From assembly GCA_010909725.1 (NCBI GenBank), contig JAACMV010000005.1, positions 248,001 to 312,000 of the forward strand: DNA of 64,000 nucleotides, read 5' to 3'. Each line of letters opens with the position of its first letter. Within the stretch, counting starts at the first letter, position 1. Position numbers and translations under genes: made by a program. This document shows positions 10,016 through 19,845 of this stretch, piece after piece. The notes under the pieces are model-generated. The model was given only the letters and a program-made list of their open reading frames with translations. It was not told the origin of the DNA and did no database searches. This DNA is from Picochlorum sp. 'celeri'. Its lineage: Eukaryota > Chlorophyta > Trebouxiophyceae.

Positions 10016-11707
10016 ATGTCTAGTGGGCAAGCAAAGCTCGACTGGGGGACTGAAATCTCAAACTATCTACCTACAGAAAACAAATATGGGAACGTCTTCT
10101 CGACCTCCATGCACATTATATGTGCCATTATTGGTATCGGGGTGTTGGCATTGCCTTCTGCGATATCATACCTTGGGTGGATTGCTGGGCCTTTGCTGTT
10201 GTTTGGTTTCTTCCTAGTGACTCTTCTGGCTTGCTCGATGTTGGCATCTATATACCTTGTTGGCGACAGGATTCACTCAAAGTATCATTATGCGGTTCGT
10301 GATATATTGGGAAGGAAGGAGGCCATCATATTGTCCAGTGTGCAGTTGGCCATGTTCTTTCTGGTCAATATAGCCTTCGCCATAACAGGAGGGTTGTCGA
10401 TTCAGCAGATTGCGAAATTTTCCTGTTTGATACAAGGAAAGGATCCAGAATTAATTCCTTTTGATCAATCTTGCCTCGGGACGGAGCGAGGGGGCACTTG
10501 GCAGGGCATATTGATTTTCGGAGCCACAGAGATACTTCTGTCACTATGCATTTCAGAATTTTCAGAGAATGCGATCGGGTCTACTGTGGGGACTGTTTGC
10601 GCTGTAATTTATAGTTTGGTGGCCATGATTGTATCATTTTGCAATGTGACAGAGGGTGCTGGTTCATTAGGTGGAATCTCCACCTCGGCAGCCAACAAAA
10701 TTTTTGGCATCTTCAATGCCTTGGGGCAGCTTGGGAGCGCCTTTGGTGTCAGTTTGATCTTGTTGGAGGTTCAAGATACACTTGCACAGCCGCCAAGTCC
10801 GACGAAGCAGGCGCACAAATCGCTTGTGTATAGTCTATCAACCTGCTTTTTGCTCTATATTTTAGTGGGTACCTCAGGATATGCTGCAAAAGGAAATGAG
10901 GTTACTCCAGTAATCCTGGACTCTTTTACTTCTCCTCGATGGGCTTTGCTTCTTGCATATTGCGCCTTATTGTTGAATATGCTCGCCAGCTTTCAAATAT
11001 TTGCTCAAGCACTGTTTGAGACTGTAGAATCAAACATAAAGGATTGGGTTTTGAAGAGAGAGTTGAGACGAAACAGGAAACCAGATGCTTTAAAACAGGA
11101 AGACAATGATGAGGAGTCGAGACATGGATTCGGTCGTAAAGAAGGTGAACAGGGGATTGATGATGGAATGATGGAACCCAGGCCATCTGTGTATGGCTTT
11201 GATTGTCCATGCGAGCAAACAGTATCTGGTCTGAAGGCAGCACACCATCCGTTACAGGGCGAACGAGGATCCTCGACAAGTCAAATGAGCTGGAATGAGT
11301 TCCTCAGCTTGAACAGTAGCGCTCTTATCCAGTATGCAACGGCACCAAGGATGCTAAGGAGTGGTTTTGCAAATGAGACTGTGTGTGCCACAAAGGAGGG
11401 CGCCATACTTCCTTTTTGGCAACGGGCTATTGTTCGATGCACTGTTGTATTGCTTCAGATTTTAATTGCCTGCATTATGCCCTTCTTTGGTGCTTTTGTA
11501 GGGTTGATTGGAACAGTCAATTATTTTCCCTTGACAATACATTTTCCATTCAAAATGTTCCAGAAGACATTTAGGACCTCCAGAGGTTTCGATATACTCC
11601 TTGCTTTTCTGTGGTGGACATATGTGTTGATTACTCTCGTGGCAGCCATTGGAGCTGTGAGGACCATTGTTGTAGGATTTTCGACATACAAAATTTTCGG
11701 TTCTTGA
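10016..11707 (+). CDS. Amino-acid permease, AAAP family (AAP-like)
   Basis: 563 aa, single exon, ATG 10016. The N-terminus has the AAAP signature: NVFSTSMHIICAIIGIGVLALPSAISYLGWIAGP, close to the GxxVLxLPxAxxxLGW core of plant amino-acid permeases. About 10-11 hydrophobic spans can be counted. The family performs proton-coupled amino-acid uptake across the plasma membrane or an endomembrane. An unusual hydrophilic stretch of about 100 residues (roughly 345-450, rich in Glu, Arg and Gly, e.g. KQEDNDEESRHGFG) is inserted before the last three membrane spans and is longer than in land-plant AAPs; it may be a regulatory cytosolic loop. The substrate cannot be read from sequence. Confidence 0.88.
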   Translation: MSSGQAKLDWGTEISNYLPTENKYGNVFSTSMHIICAIIGIGVLALPSAISYLGWIAGPLLLFGFFLVTLLACSMLASIYLVGDRIHSKYHYAVRDILGRKEAIILSSVQLAMFFLVNIAFAITGGLSIQQIAKFSCLIQGKDPELIPFDQSCLGTERGGTWQGILIFGATEILLSLCISEFSENAIGSTVGTVCAVIYSLVAMIVSFCNVTEGAGSLGGISTSAANKIFGIFNALGQLGSAFGVSLILLEVQDTLAQPPSPTKQAHKSLVYSLSTCFLLYILVGTSGYAAKGNEVTPVILDSFTSPRWALLLAYCALLLNMLASFQIFAQALFETVESNIKDWVLKRELRRNRKPDALKQEDNDEESRHGFGRKEGEQGIDDGMMEPRPSVYGFDCPCEQTVSGLKAAHHPLQGERGSSTSQMSWNEFLSLNSSALIQYATAPRMLRSGFANETVCATKEGAILPFWQRAIVRCTVVLLQILIACIMPFFGAFVGLIGTVNYFPLTIHFPFKMFQKTFRTSRGFDILLAFLWWTYVLITLVAAIGAVRTIVVGFSTYKIFGS

Positions 11708-11830
11708 TGAGTCAATTTGTTTTTTCAACTATTTAGATTTCAATTTTCAATCTAGCTTCTATATGAATGTCGATGAAGAAACCATGTCATTTTTCTATGT
11801 AAGGAATGAACGGTACAATGCACAATCACA

Positions 11831-13108
11831 TCAAGGTTTCCTGGGAGGACAATGTGTGAGTCTCCTTAATGGTACTTGAGCAAACCAGGTATGCCAGTGC
11901 TCCTTCAAGGACTCATCACTCACGAGACAAAATTCTCCACTTCCTTCACGCAGCGGAAGAGTATCGACGTTTCCGCCAAATGCATGGAATTTGATTGCCA
12001 TACTATTTGCATGTTTGAACGCACGAACACATGCCAAGTCATTCTCATCCAAGTTTTCAAACACTCTGCTCAAATTATGGCAGCGTAATGGTGGCTTTAT
12101 CTCATCTCGAAACTCTTGAGCAACCTGAAAGACACTTTGCGGACAGAATTTTTTGACATCCTTCCCTGAATAATGGTAATACTTGATGATTTGATTCTTC
12201 AGTGCCTCGGTTACAAGATCAACACCTTTGTTATGAATCACGGCCTTGTCCGCCAATACGCGTCGCTTGGTACCCTCGTCTTCTCCCTGTGTCGAATCAT
12301 CTGGCATGTCTGGCTCCATTTGTATGCCAAGAATTGTTTCTGCAATGAAATCAAAGGGATGCTGACCCATCTCCACAAGTCCATCAAATGAAACCAACTG
12401 TACATTGTTTTGCGAGTTGTCTCTAAACACATCGAGTACAGTCTGAATATTGGGACACATCTGAGAAGGCATCTGAGTCATTGTGCTGCCAATGGAGTCC
12501 AGAAGCTGCTCTTCAAATGTTTTCCATGGAATATTTCTGTAATACAGTTCTGTGTAGAGACTCTTAGCAATGTCTGCTTTATTTCTCCAAAATAAAACTA
12601 CTGATATATCATAGTCTTCAAGAGCTGTATATAATGTCTTCAGGCCATCAAACGATACCCTGGAGAACTCTTCAGAACTCAGGATGATATTTTGACCTGG
12701 GTGGGTCTTCAGAACATCCTGTAGGCATTGAAGCTCGTCCTCGCTGCACTTGAATATGCTACGATCAACTCCTTGCAACTGAAAGGCTAAACCTGCGAAT
12801 GATTTTGAGATGCAGGAACTCCCACCAGCAGCAATTGATCTATTGCAGGCTGGACAAATTGGATAGATCCATCCTGCTTGTTCCAGCTCTGCCCTCTTCT
12901 CACAAAGCTTCCACTGCAGACTGGAGCTACCTGTTTTATGTGGTCCAAAATGAAGCACTGCTCGCGGCCTCTGTGTGCTTCTTTGAAGCAAAACCTTCGT
13001 TGCTTGTTGAACTCCGTGTCGATTTGTTTGCAATGCAATTAGTACTGAAATAAAAATAATAAATAATATCAATAGAATCCATCCTCTGGATCTCGTAATT
13101 CCCAGCAT
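11831..13108 (-). CDS. Type II membrane sulfotransferase-like protein
   Basis: 425 aa, single exon. An N-terminal signal anchor (ILLILFIIFISVLIAL, about residues 10-26) suggests a Golgi type II protein. The start of the lumenal domain has AVLHFGPHKTGSSSLQ (about 50-65), which matches the PAPS 5'-phosphosulfate-binding loop (KTG[ST]S) of membrane sulfotransferases. A plausible 3'-phosphate-binding segment is IILSSEEFSRVSFDGL at mid-domain. The family transfers sulfate from PAPS to glycans or proteins; algae carry many divergent members for sulfated polysaccharides. The neighbouring gene on the same strand is a GT49 glycosyltransferase, consistent with a shared role in Golgi glycans. The acceptor substrate is unknown. 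The 3' end converges on the permease gene with a 123-bp gap. Confidence 0.75.
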   Translation of the reverse strand: MLGITRSRGWILLILFIIFISVLIALQTNRHGVQQATKVLLQRSTQRPRAVLHFGPHKTGSSSLQWKLCEKRAELEQAGWIYPICPACNRSIAAGGSSCISKSFAGLAFQLQGVDRSIFKCSEDELQCLQDVLKTHPGQNIILSSEEFSRVSFDGLKTLYTALEDYDISVVLFWRNKADIAKSLYTELYYRNIPWKTFEEQLLDSIGSTMTQMPSQMCPNIQTVLDVFRDNSQNNVQLVSFDGLVEMGQHPFDFIAETILGIQMEPDMPDDSTQGEDEGTKRRVLADKAVIHNKGVDLVTEALKNQIIKYYHYSGKDVKKFCPQSVFQVAQEFRDEIKPPLRCHNLSRVFENLDENDLACVRAFKHANSMAIKFHAFGGNVDTLPLREGSGEFCLVSDESLKEHWHTWFAQVPLRRLTHCPPRKP

Positions 13109-13238
13109 TCGAAGGAGTTTTGAGTTTTGCTGCTACCAACAGTTCATGAACAGTCAGATCGCGTTGAAAACCCATCTATCGAGGGCCAATAAAGGCATAC
13201 TTTACATATTCATTACAAAAAACATCTTCATAAATAAA

Positions 13239-15065
13239 TTAAACAGCGCTTTCCAGCACTTGTGGTGGTTGTACGACTCGTGCCATCTTCCGGAGCATGC
13301 TAATTTGCTCTTCCGCGCCTTGGCTCTGCTTGCTCTTCTCAATGGACTCGGCAAGCGCCATTTGCACGTCTGGAGGCAGGCATAGGTGAGGAAAGCTGGT
13401 CACTGGAACAAACCGATGCTTTTTAATATCTTCGAGGGCATCTAGAAACATGGCATGGTTCCTTTCCTTCTGTCCTGAACGTTTTGTTCTCCATTTTGTC
13501 TTGGCTTTGGGATGTGGGACATGCACAACAAATGATGAAGGATGAACCACGAAAGGGAGCTCAAACTGAGTGGATATATGCATCAGTTGCTCCACCTTGT
13601 TGAAATAATATCCTCTAAATCGTTCATCATAGTATGGGACATGCTTCTTCAGCATGAGTATATATGGTTCAAACCCAACCTCATGCTTGATCCCATATGG
13701 CTCTGTCGTGTTGATCCACTTCCAGAACAGTGTCGGCTCATGCCCCTGTGGATAATGTGCCATATGAAATCCCATCACTATGTTGTACATGAACTTTTTC
13801 GAAATGTACTTTTTCCCCTCCTGGACTGCCGTCAAGGCAATCTTCTTCCCTCGCTCCTCTTGGTCCCATGCCTCAAAAGCAGGTAAGACCACTGCCACGC
13901 CGGACTCGAGCATATCTGTCAGCTCACTATGTCGTTTATCGTTCTCTAAATCAAATGCAAGTGATAAATCAACGACGAAGTCGACGTCCAACAGAAGAAC
14001 AATGTCGCTTCTAGACATGAGTAATGCCCTGTTCCTCACAGCATTTGTTGGATACAACGTAGCCTGTTCAAAAGTGCATCGCTCTTCCACCACTAATTCT
14101 ATGTCAATCAAGCATCTAGAGTTTTGCATGCGCTCAGCCGATTGTTTGACCGCCTGAATACCAAGATCAAGTCCACTGCCATTCCACTCATCATCCTCTG
14201 TACTAGATATTCTTCCCTTCACCAACGGTATATACACCACAGCCGAAATTGGATGAGGCCAATGCGCACATTGTTGTTCCAACATGGACAAACGTTCAAC
14301 AGAAAGTTGAGTTACAATTGTCACAGCCCGTTCGGGCATTTCTTTCCTGCTCCTCAGGATTAAAACCCTCTCCAAGTCTGGAACTTCGGATGCCAGGCCA
14401 CCTCTGCACCATTTGTATCGCACAACCTGCTCTCCATACTTTTTCACCCATCGTCTGGAAGAAATCTTCAATCCTTTATCGGTATCTTTCATCTCAGTAT
14501 CTCGGCATTTCTCCTCGTGCAATGTAATCAATGGAGGAGCTGTATGCACATGAAGATTGTGCTCAGCCACAAGGTCAGCACCGCTCTTTGGGAAACTATT
14601 CAACGGATTCTTCAGACCGTCTCTAATCCTCAACACCTTCTCAATATCTTCGCCAAGGAGCGCAGCCCGCGAGTTGGAAGATTCGAACAAATGATGCATA
14701 TGCAACGTGCTGGCAGTTTCTGACAACAAACGAGACACAATGCCACCTTCAGAAGAAGAGCGCCCTACCCCCTTTGCACTCGTCTTGTACTTCATTTGAA
14801 ACAGTGATTCACTTCCATCCTCTCCTTCAATCCTAGATACGATCCGCGGAGCCAAATACGACGACCCAGCCACATGAATCAACAAGACTACCAAAACAAC
14901 CCCGGCGATCCTGGTCCGAGTCCAATGCTTGCTATTCTGATTCGAATGAACTAATTTTCTAACTTTTATATCCTTTACCGTCCCATTCGCTCTCCCTTCG
15001 ACGAGTTGTTGAACCACAGCAGGTAGTTCGCCACCAACGTCAGTTGCTGACGCGTGCCTGGCCAT
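13239..15065 (-). CDS. GT49 (LARGE-like) glycosyltransferase, type II membrane protein
   Basis: 608 aa, single exon. Signal anchor at about residues 52-70 (IAGVVLVVLLIHVAGSSYL) after a cytosolic tail. The catalytic region starts with RAVTIVTQLSVERLSMLEQQC. It contains YPTNAVRNRALLMSRSD and the DxD-type metal/nucleotide-sugar motif LLLDVDFVVD near residue 360. Further along are NIVMGFHMAHYPQGHEPT and YDERFRGYYFNKVEQL, all hallmarks of the GT49 family (glucuronyl- and N-acetylglucosaminyl-type transferases such as LARGE and B4GAT1). The likely site is the Golgi lumen. It sits 130 bp downstream of the sulfotransferase start on the same strand. The sugar donor and acceptor cannot be inferred from sequence. 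Confidence 0.85.
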   Translation of the reverse strand: MARHASATDVGGELPAVVQQLVEGRANGTVKDIKVRKLVHSNQNSKHWTRTRIAGVVLVVLLIHVAGSSYLAPRIVSRIEGEDGSESLFQMKYKTSAKGVGRSSSEGGIVSRLLSETASTLHMHHLFESSNSRAALLGEDIEKVLRIRDGLKNPLNSFPKSGADLVAEHNLHVHTAPPLITLHEEKCRDTEMKDTDKGLKISSRRWVKKYGEQVVRYKWCRGGLASEVPDLERVLILRSRKEMPERAVTIVTQLSVERLSMLEQQCAHWPHPISAVVYIPLVKGRISSTEDDEWNGSGLDLGIQAVKQSAERMQNSRCLIDIELVVEERCTFEQATLYPTNAVRNRALLMSRSDIVLLLDVDFVVDLSLAFDLENDKRHSELTDMLESGVAVVLPAFEAWDQEERGKKIALTAVQEGKKYISKKFMYNIVMGFHMAHYPQGHEPTLFWKWINTTEPYGIKHEVGFEPYILMLKKHVPYYDERFRGYYFNKVEQLMHISTQFELPFVVHPSSFVVHVPHPKAKTKWRTKRSGQKERNHAMFLDALEDIKKHRFVPVTSFPHLCLPPDVQMALAESIEKSKQSQGAEEQISMLRKMARVVQPPQVLESAV

Positions 15066-15139
15066 ACTGGTCCTATTTTCGCCACGGAACTAGACAATTA
15101 AAATATCAAATGATAAAGTCATGGTCTTTATATCCTTTT

Positions 15140-15155
15140 ACGCAGCATGCTGCGT
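15140..15155. repeat. 16-bp perfect palindrome 75 bp upstream of GT49 start
   Basis: acgcagcatgctgcgt is its own reverse complement. It lies about 75 bp upstream of the GT49 start codon at 15065, in a position suited to a dimeric transcription-factor site. Confidence 0.8.
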
Positions 15156-15362
15156 GTGTGAGTATCAGGGGAAAGACACTGAGCCCAGTCCGTTCAGGTT
15201 CCACTGATCGATGCATCTAACGTTCACTGAATCTGAGGAGAATAGTGTATTAAAACTTTAATAATTATACCATGGTTCTATGCAAAGGAATGATCTACTA
15301 GCCAAATGACGTTCTTGGATTGTCAAGCACGAAAGCAACGGCCACCTTGCAAGATCATATGC

Positions 15363-15406
15363 ATCTATATATAGATCCATATATATGGTGCACCATATCA
15401 CGTGAT
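15363..15406. repeat. Four head-to-tail palindromes
   Basis: atctatatatagat (15363-15376), ccatatatatgg (15377-15388), tatggtgcaccata (15384-15397) and atcacgtgat (15397-15406) are each perfect palindromes and abut or overlap without gaps. The last contains a CACGTG G-box core. Confidence 0.85.
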
Positions 15407-16075
15407 GCACGGCTTTAAAGCTGGCAAATTCGCTGCAGAGATGCATCAATCACCTGGATCTGATCCCGATCACCACATTATTCTGATCATTCCCAGCTAT
15501 CAGCAGTGGTAAACCATGCTGTACTACGCTCTACATCATGGAATAGGACAGCAAACACGTTGCTCATGAGCCTTGGACGTGGCACTCGAGTGCCCCATCG
15601 GGCACCGACCTGTACCGGTCAGCATGTCGAGGCAAGGTTGGTGCATGAGCGTACCATCCCGTGTGATGGATGGTATTTTTACACCGTCCTTTCCCTTGTA
15701 TCATATCTAAAAATATAAATCTTATACTATTGTGTAAGGATCAGCATAAATCAGGTCACAATTGGCTATAGACAGCGTACCGTTGACCAGTGAACCGAGG
15801 AATCCGACACCCAGCGCTGTCAATTCGTGTAGCGCTCCGTGAGGGATTAATTGGAATCAATAGTCAATCAAAGTCTATTTAATAGCGATTGTAGTGTCCT
15901 TAGACTCTTGGAAGGATTGAAGATCAAGCACAGTTCAAACGAGGGATTTCAACTGCAACTGTCTCTGGGCGAGTGTTTTTCACACAGACAGAGCGATACT
16001 ATCTGTTAGCATTGAATACATAGTATCGAGGTGCAGATAATACGTGTATAGGGTTATAGGGCGTGCTTGGGTATA

Positions 16076-17947
16076 ATGCAAAGGAGCATACGGTTGCAAG
16101 ACTACGTCGAGTCACGCTCGAGGAAGCGGCACAAGCAGGAGGAGGGTGCTCTTGCGTGCACTAGTCGGCATCCGCACACGGCGTTCGATGTTTTTAATGC
16201 TGTCGGAGAAGATATTATGAGGCATCTGCCGATGTCAAGCCAGGAATCAGAGCAGGTTTCAGGGAGAGATGTAATAGACCATGTTCAGACATTGCTGCAG
16301 CTGCAGAGACTTGGACTGGTGGGGACGGCACAAATTCGCAGCCATCTGATGCATCACTGCGGCTATTCTCTCGATGAGTTCTTGCAAGAAGATGAAAAGA
16401 GGACAGTCGCGCAATTGAAGGCATTATGTAGGAGTGCTGGGGTATCAACTAGTGGCAATAAAGCAGCATTGCTGGATCGTCTTGGACCGACTGTCACAAT
16501 CCCTGCAAGTTTATACCGCAAGGTAGTAGAGCACGTCAAGATGGAGCGCCTCAACAAGATCAAAAGAATAGCGCGTGAGGGTATGATTGATGATGGCAGG
16601 CATCCTTTATGGATTGAACATATTTTGGCTTCCACAGATGCATGCTATAGCATGCACAAACGGCAAATGGTGGGCAAACCATTCAAGTTGCCTCAGTCCA
16701 TTATTTCTGAGATAAAATTCAAGGCCTCTAGGATTCGCACGGGGGTTTGGTATCAATGGGTGCACTTGTACAGGCCCAGTTTCGTCTTGTATGTTGCCTC
16801 GCTCTTGTTTGACGAGGGCAAGATGGCTGCCGTTATGGAATCTATCAATACAAGGCAAGCAATAATGGATGAAATTCGCATGGAGGATACGATGCGGGTG
16901 CAGATACAGAATTCCATGGCCCAGATCAGTGAAATATGGGACCAGGAAGGATGGTCAGGATTGAACCTCCTGCATGAACAGCCACAGGAGTTCGCCAACA
17001 TATATCCTCATACATATGCTCGCCTGGCATATGTACAGAACAATGGGGAAGAATCTATACGAAAAGCGAGCTCGCTTATGGAGCGGGCAATTGCATCACG
17101 AAGAATGATGCAAGAGGTGGAGAGCAGGCATGGTGTTATAGGACTCACAGAGGCAAGTGCATACATAGTATCAGATATGATTGATCGTGCAATGTCTGTC
17201 CAGGAAATGTGGATTCAAAGAGGATTCGACGACGTGGATGTCTTGGATATCTCTGTGATCCTGTATGCATTTAATGCTGCCAGACAAGGGGAGGGGCATG
17301 AGCATGGACCGTCTATACCAGAGCACACACAAGGAGAAGGCCGCGACAGAGCATCCAAACTAAGCGAAAAGTACTCAATAACGTGGGATTACGTTCTCAG
17401 TGGGACCAGGGATGATCATATGCAGATACGCACCTTTCTACACGAACAGCAACAGTGTAGGGATGCAGAGTCCTACTTGCAAATGACAGAGCGTATCGCA
17501 GAGAAGGTCATATTCGGCCGTTCCCTCCTAGATGTTATGAGACGTGAATGGAAGAAATTTAATCTGCCAGGGGTTGATTTTTTGACTGCCGAAAATCTCT
17601 TCCAGTATGTGTTAGATGGACCTGCCTTTGTCAACTCCTTGCCAAGGTGTGAAGAAGCATGGGAGAATGGTCTGCCATCTTATCAGTGCTTCCGTAAACG
17701 TTTCTTTTTCTTCTTCAATGGCATAGATCAAATGAATCTGACAGAAGGCGACATTCGTGCGCATTGCAAGAAATTGCAACGTGTGCCACACGTGTCAATT
17801 GTCACTTCTGTCCAATGTTCCAACATGAACAATAACGATGGCCAAAGTCGGGTGACATTAAAGCAGAGGTATGTATTTGATCATACCAATGATGATCAAA
17901 AGATATCAATTTTCACCCGTCTTCATTACGGGCACAGACATGGCTGA
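16076..17947 (+). CDS. SAP-domain protein of unknown function
   Basis: 623 aa from ATG 16076 (MQRSIRLQDY); an open frame extends three codons upstream only through a TTG. A SAP-like motif at about residues 107-136 (TVAQLKALCRSAGVSTSGNKAALLDRL) has the expected helix-extended loop-helix pattern seen in DNA/RNA-binding and chromatin proteins. A short basic stretch RSRKRHKQEE near the N-terminus could be a nuclear signal. The remaining 480 residues are mostly helical with many Met and Gln and contain no domain I recognise; the segment MIDDGRHPLWIEHILAS follows the SAP motif. A nuclear nucleic-acid-related role is inferred from the SAP motif only. Single exon. Confidence 0.65.
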   Translation: MQRSIRLQDYVESRSRKRHKQEEGALACTSRHPHTAFDVFNAVGEDIMRHLPMSSQESEQVSGRDVIDHVQTLLQLQRLGLVGTAQIRSHLMHHCGYSLDEFLQEDEKRTVAQLKALCRSAGVSTSGNKAALLDRLGPTVTIPASLYRKVVEHVKMERLNKIKRIAREGMIDDGRHPLWIEHILASTDACYSMHKRQMVGKPFKLPQSIISEIKFKASRIRTGVWYQWVHLYRPSFVLYVASLLFDEGKMAAVMESINTRQAIMDEIRMEDTMRVQIQNSMAQISEIWDQEGWSGLNLLHEQPQEFANIYPHTYARLAYVQNNGEESIRKASSLMERAIASRRMMQEVESRHGVIGLTEASAYIVSDMIDRAMSVQEMWIQRGFDDVDVLDISVILYAFNAARQGEGHEHGPSIPEHTQGEGRDRASKLSEKYSITWDYVLSGTRDDHMQIRTFLHEQQQCRDAESYLQMTERIAEKVIFGRSLLDVMRREWKKFNLPGVDFLTAENLFQYVLDGPAFVNSLPRCEEAWENGLPSYQCFRKRFFFFFNGIDQMNLTEGDIRAHCKKLQRVPHVSIVTSVQCSNMNNNDGQSRVTLKQRYVFDHTNDDQKISIFTRLHYGHRHG

Positions 17948-18504
17948 AAGAAATTGGCATCAAAGGAAATGCCCCCTGGCCATGTTCTCTAGCATCCAGG
18001 CTGTTTGGTAAATCTTCGCAAAAGAGACTCTGGATTCCATATATTCTGGAGACGAATCAATCTCAAATGAAAAGAATGCATATACTATTCCTATTTGATA
18101 TTCATATTCTTTTCTGCTTGATGGAAAGGTAATATACAATCTAAACACTTGTTGTTGTTGGCCCTGGGCAATCATCATTGCAGTCAACATGCAGTCAAAA
18201 TAATGCATATAGATATACATCCCATTACTGCATTCAAAATGAAGATCATCCCAGGTACGATTGTCATTGTTAGCCTAGTCATGGGCAATAATCAACCCTG
18301 CTCACATTATTTGAGTCTGGACTCGGATTATCTGAGTCTCATGTGCATCTGAGTCAAAGGGTTGTCAAAACCCTTATGGGTTCAAAACTGATTATTTGTT
18401 TGTATGGCCTTGTGAAACCAATCTCAATCGATTCCTATATATATTTTTAGGAAACATACGGTATAAAAGTTTGTGGTAGGACATCAGCCAACAAGAGTAT
18501 CGTC
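17948..18504. promoter_or_regulatory. Spacer / promoter of the MoeA gene
   Basis: No gene that I can support; an 86-codon minus-strand frame (17960-18220) lacks any recognisable feature. Three TGAGTC motifs at 18312, 18333 and 18350 (the last a full TGAGTCA, an AP-1/GCN4-type bZIP site) lie 150-195 bp upstream of the MoeA start. A hairpin follows, aagggtt-gtcaa-aaccctt (18357-18375). A TATA-like tatatata run lies at about 18437-18444, some 60 bp before the ATG. Confidence 0.5.
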
Positions 18505-19845
18505 ATGGTCATTGTCACTCCCAAAACGCCTTCTGCGTCATTTCCAATGATCTCTGTCGAAGAGGCTTTAAAAACGGTTCTAAATACTGTTTCTAGTCCA
18601 TTGGATGTCCAATCTGTGAGTTTGGATGCAGCACAAGGACACGTTATTGGTGACGACGTTGTCGCAGTGGAACCTGTCCCGGCGTTTCGGGCGTCCATCA
18701 AGGATGGGTATGCTGTGGTTGCTGGAGATGGTCCGGGAAGATATCCAGTTGTCTTTGAAGCGCATGCGGGGGGAGATGCGAATGCAGTGCTCTGTTCTGG
18801 GCAGGTTGCATATATTGGAACTGGGGGTCCTGTACCCGATGGGGCTGATGCTGTCGTGCAGATCGAAGATACGAAGATGACAGATGCCGTTGAGGGTAAT
18901 GATAGTATTGTAGAGATACTTCGAGAGGTGAAACTGGGAGAGGATATTAGAGATGTGGGCTCTGATATGCGTCCTGGAGAGGTGGTTATGCAGAAGGGTG
19001 AATACATTGGCGCTGGCGAGATTGCGATGCTGGCAACGGTGGGTGTGAGGGAAGTTCCAGTGTATAGGAAACCTACTGTAGCTATTATGTCCACTGGAGA
19101 CGAAGTAGAGGAACCGACGATTGAGAGTTTGCCCAGAGGAAAAGTGCGTGATGCCAACAGGGCCATGCTGGTGTCTGCCGTCTCTGCCTCTGGGGCACGA
19201 GCTTTGGATATGGGTATTGCACGAGATACTGAAGAAAATATAGAAAAGGCTCTTGATGAAGCCATGTCCTTGGGTGCCGACATTATCATCACCACTGGGG
19301 GCGTGTCCATGGGCACCAAGGATTTCATAAAGCCACTCTTGGAACGACGTGGGACCATTCATTTCGGGAAAATTAGGATGAAACCGGGCAAGCCGTGCAC
19401 GTTTGCCACAATATCTCACGATAATACACGTGATACTGTCGTGTTTGGCTTGCCAGGAAACCCAGTGAGTGCTCTGACGACATTCCATTTACTGGTATCT
19501 CCTTGCATACGCAGAATGGGCGGGTACCCTGATCATGATCTATTACTGCGGGCACATGCTAGAACCACATTTCCAATCACCATGGATCCTGTTAGAGTGG
19601 AATATAGAAGAGTGCATGTGGTGTTTGAGCCATCATCAGATGCGAATGGCACTCTTGTGGCATACCCTGTCGATGGGTCTCAGATCTCGTCCAGAATTAT
19701 GAGTTTCCGCGAGGCAAATGGGCTCCTTGTTGTCCCTCAAAAGAAGGGAGAGATTCCTGCTGGATCAATCCTGCCGATGATTATATTACATCACAAAGTG
19801 GACTCTTTATTTTCAAGAGGTAATCTGGACAAAATGGCTCTGTAG
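18505..19845 (+). CDS. Molybdopterin molybdenumtransferase, MoeA/Cnx1E type
   Basis: 446 aa, single exon. Full-length MoeA/gephyrin-E fold: ISVEEALKTVL start, PAFRASIKDGYAV, YIGTGGPVPDGADAVVQIED, IMSTGDEVEEP, TTGGVSMGTKDFIKP (about 265-280), GLPGNPVSALTTFHLLVSP and a C-terminal domain IV with MSFREANGLLVVP. The enzyme inserts molybdate into adenylylated molybdopterin, the last step of Moco formation, in the cytosol. Land plants fuse this E domain to a MogA-like G domain (CNX1); here no G domain follows, so the two activities must be on separate genes, as reported for Chlamydomonas. The next-but-one gene is the Moco sulfurase, placing two consecutive Moco steps within 6 kb. Confidence 0.93.
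   Translation: MVIVTPKTPSASFPMISVEEALKTVLNTVSSPLDVQSVSLDAAQGHVIGDDVVAVEPVPAFRASIKDGYAVVAGDGPGRYPVVFEAHAGGDANAVLCSGQVAYIGTGGPVPDGADAVVQIEDTKMTDAVEGNDSIVEILREVKLGEDIRDVGSDMRPGEVVMQKGEYIGAGEIAMLATVGVREVPVYRKPTVAIMSTGDEVEEPTIESLPRGKVRDANRAMLVSAVSASGARALDMGIARDTEENIEKALDEAMSLGADIIITTGGVSMGTKDFIKPLLERRGTIHFGKIRMKPGKPCTFATISHDNTRDTVVFGLPGNPVSALTTFHLLVSPCIRRMGGYPDHDLLLRAHARTTFPITMDPVRVEYRRVHVVFEPSSDANGTLVAYPVDGSQISSRIMSFREANGLLVVPQKKGEIPAGSILPMIILHHKVDSLFSRGNLDKMAL

Larger units (their letters stand above)
15066..16075. promoter_or_regulatory. Divergent ~1-kb promoter spacer, GT49 / SAP-domain gene
   Basis: No gene with recognisable features; open frames of 63 and 70 codons (15258-15449 minus, 15506-15718 plus) look like chance. 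Unusually rich in perfect palindromes: acgcagcatgctgcgt (15140-15155, 16 bp), the chain at 15363-15406, and ggcactcgagtgcc (15581-15594). An inverted repeat accatcc/ggatggt with an 8-nt loop lies near 15652-15675. Confidence 0.55.

Noticed and set aside
17960..18220. 86-codon minus-strand frame after the SAP-domain gene
   Set aside because: No recognisable feature, and it lies in the probable MoeA promoter/3' UTR region.
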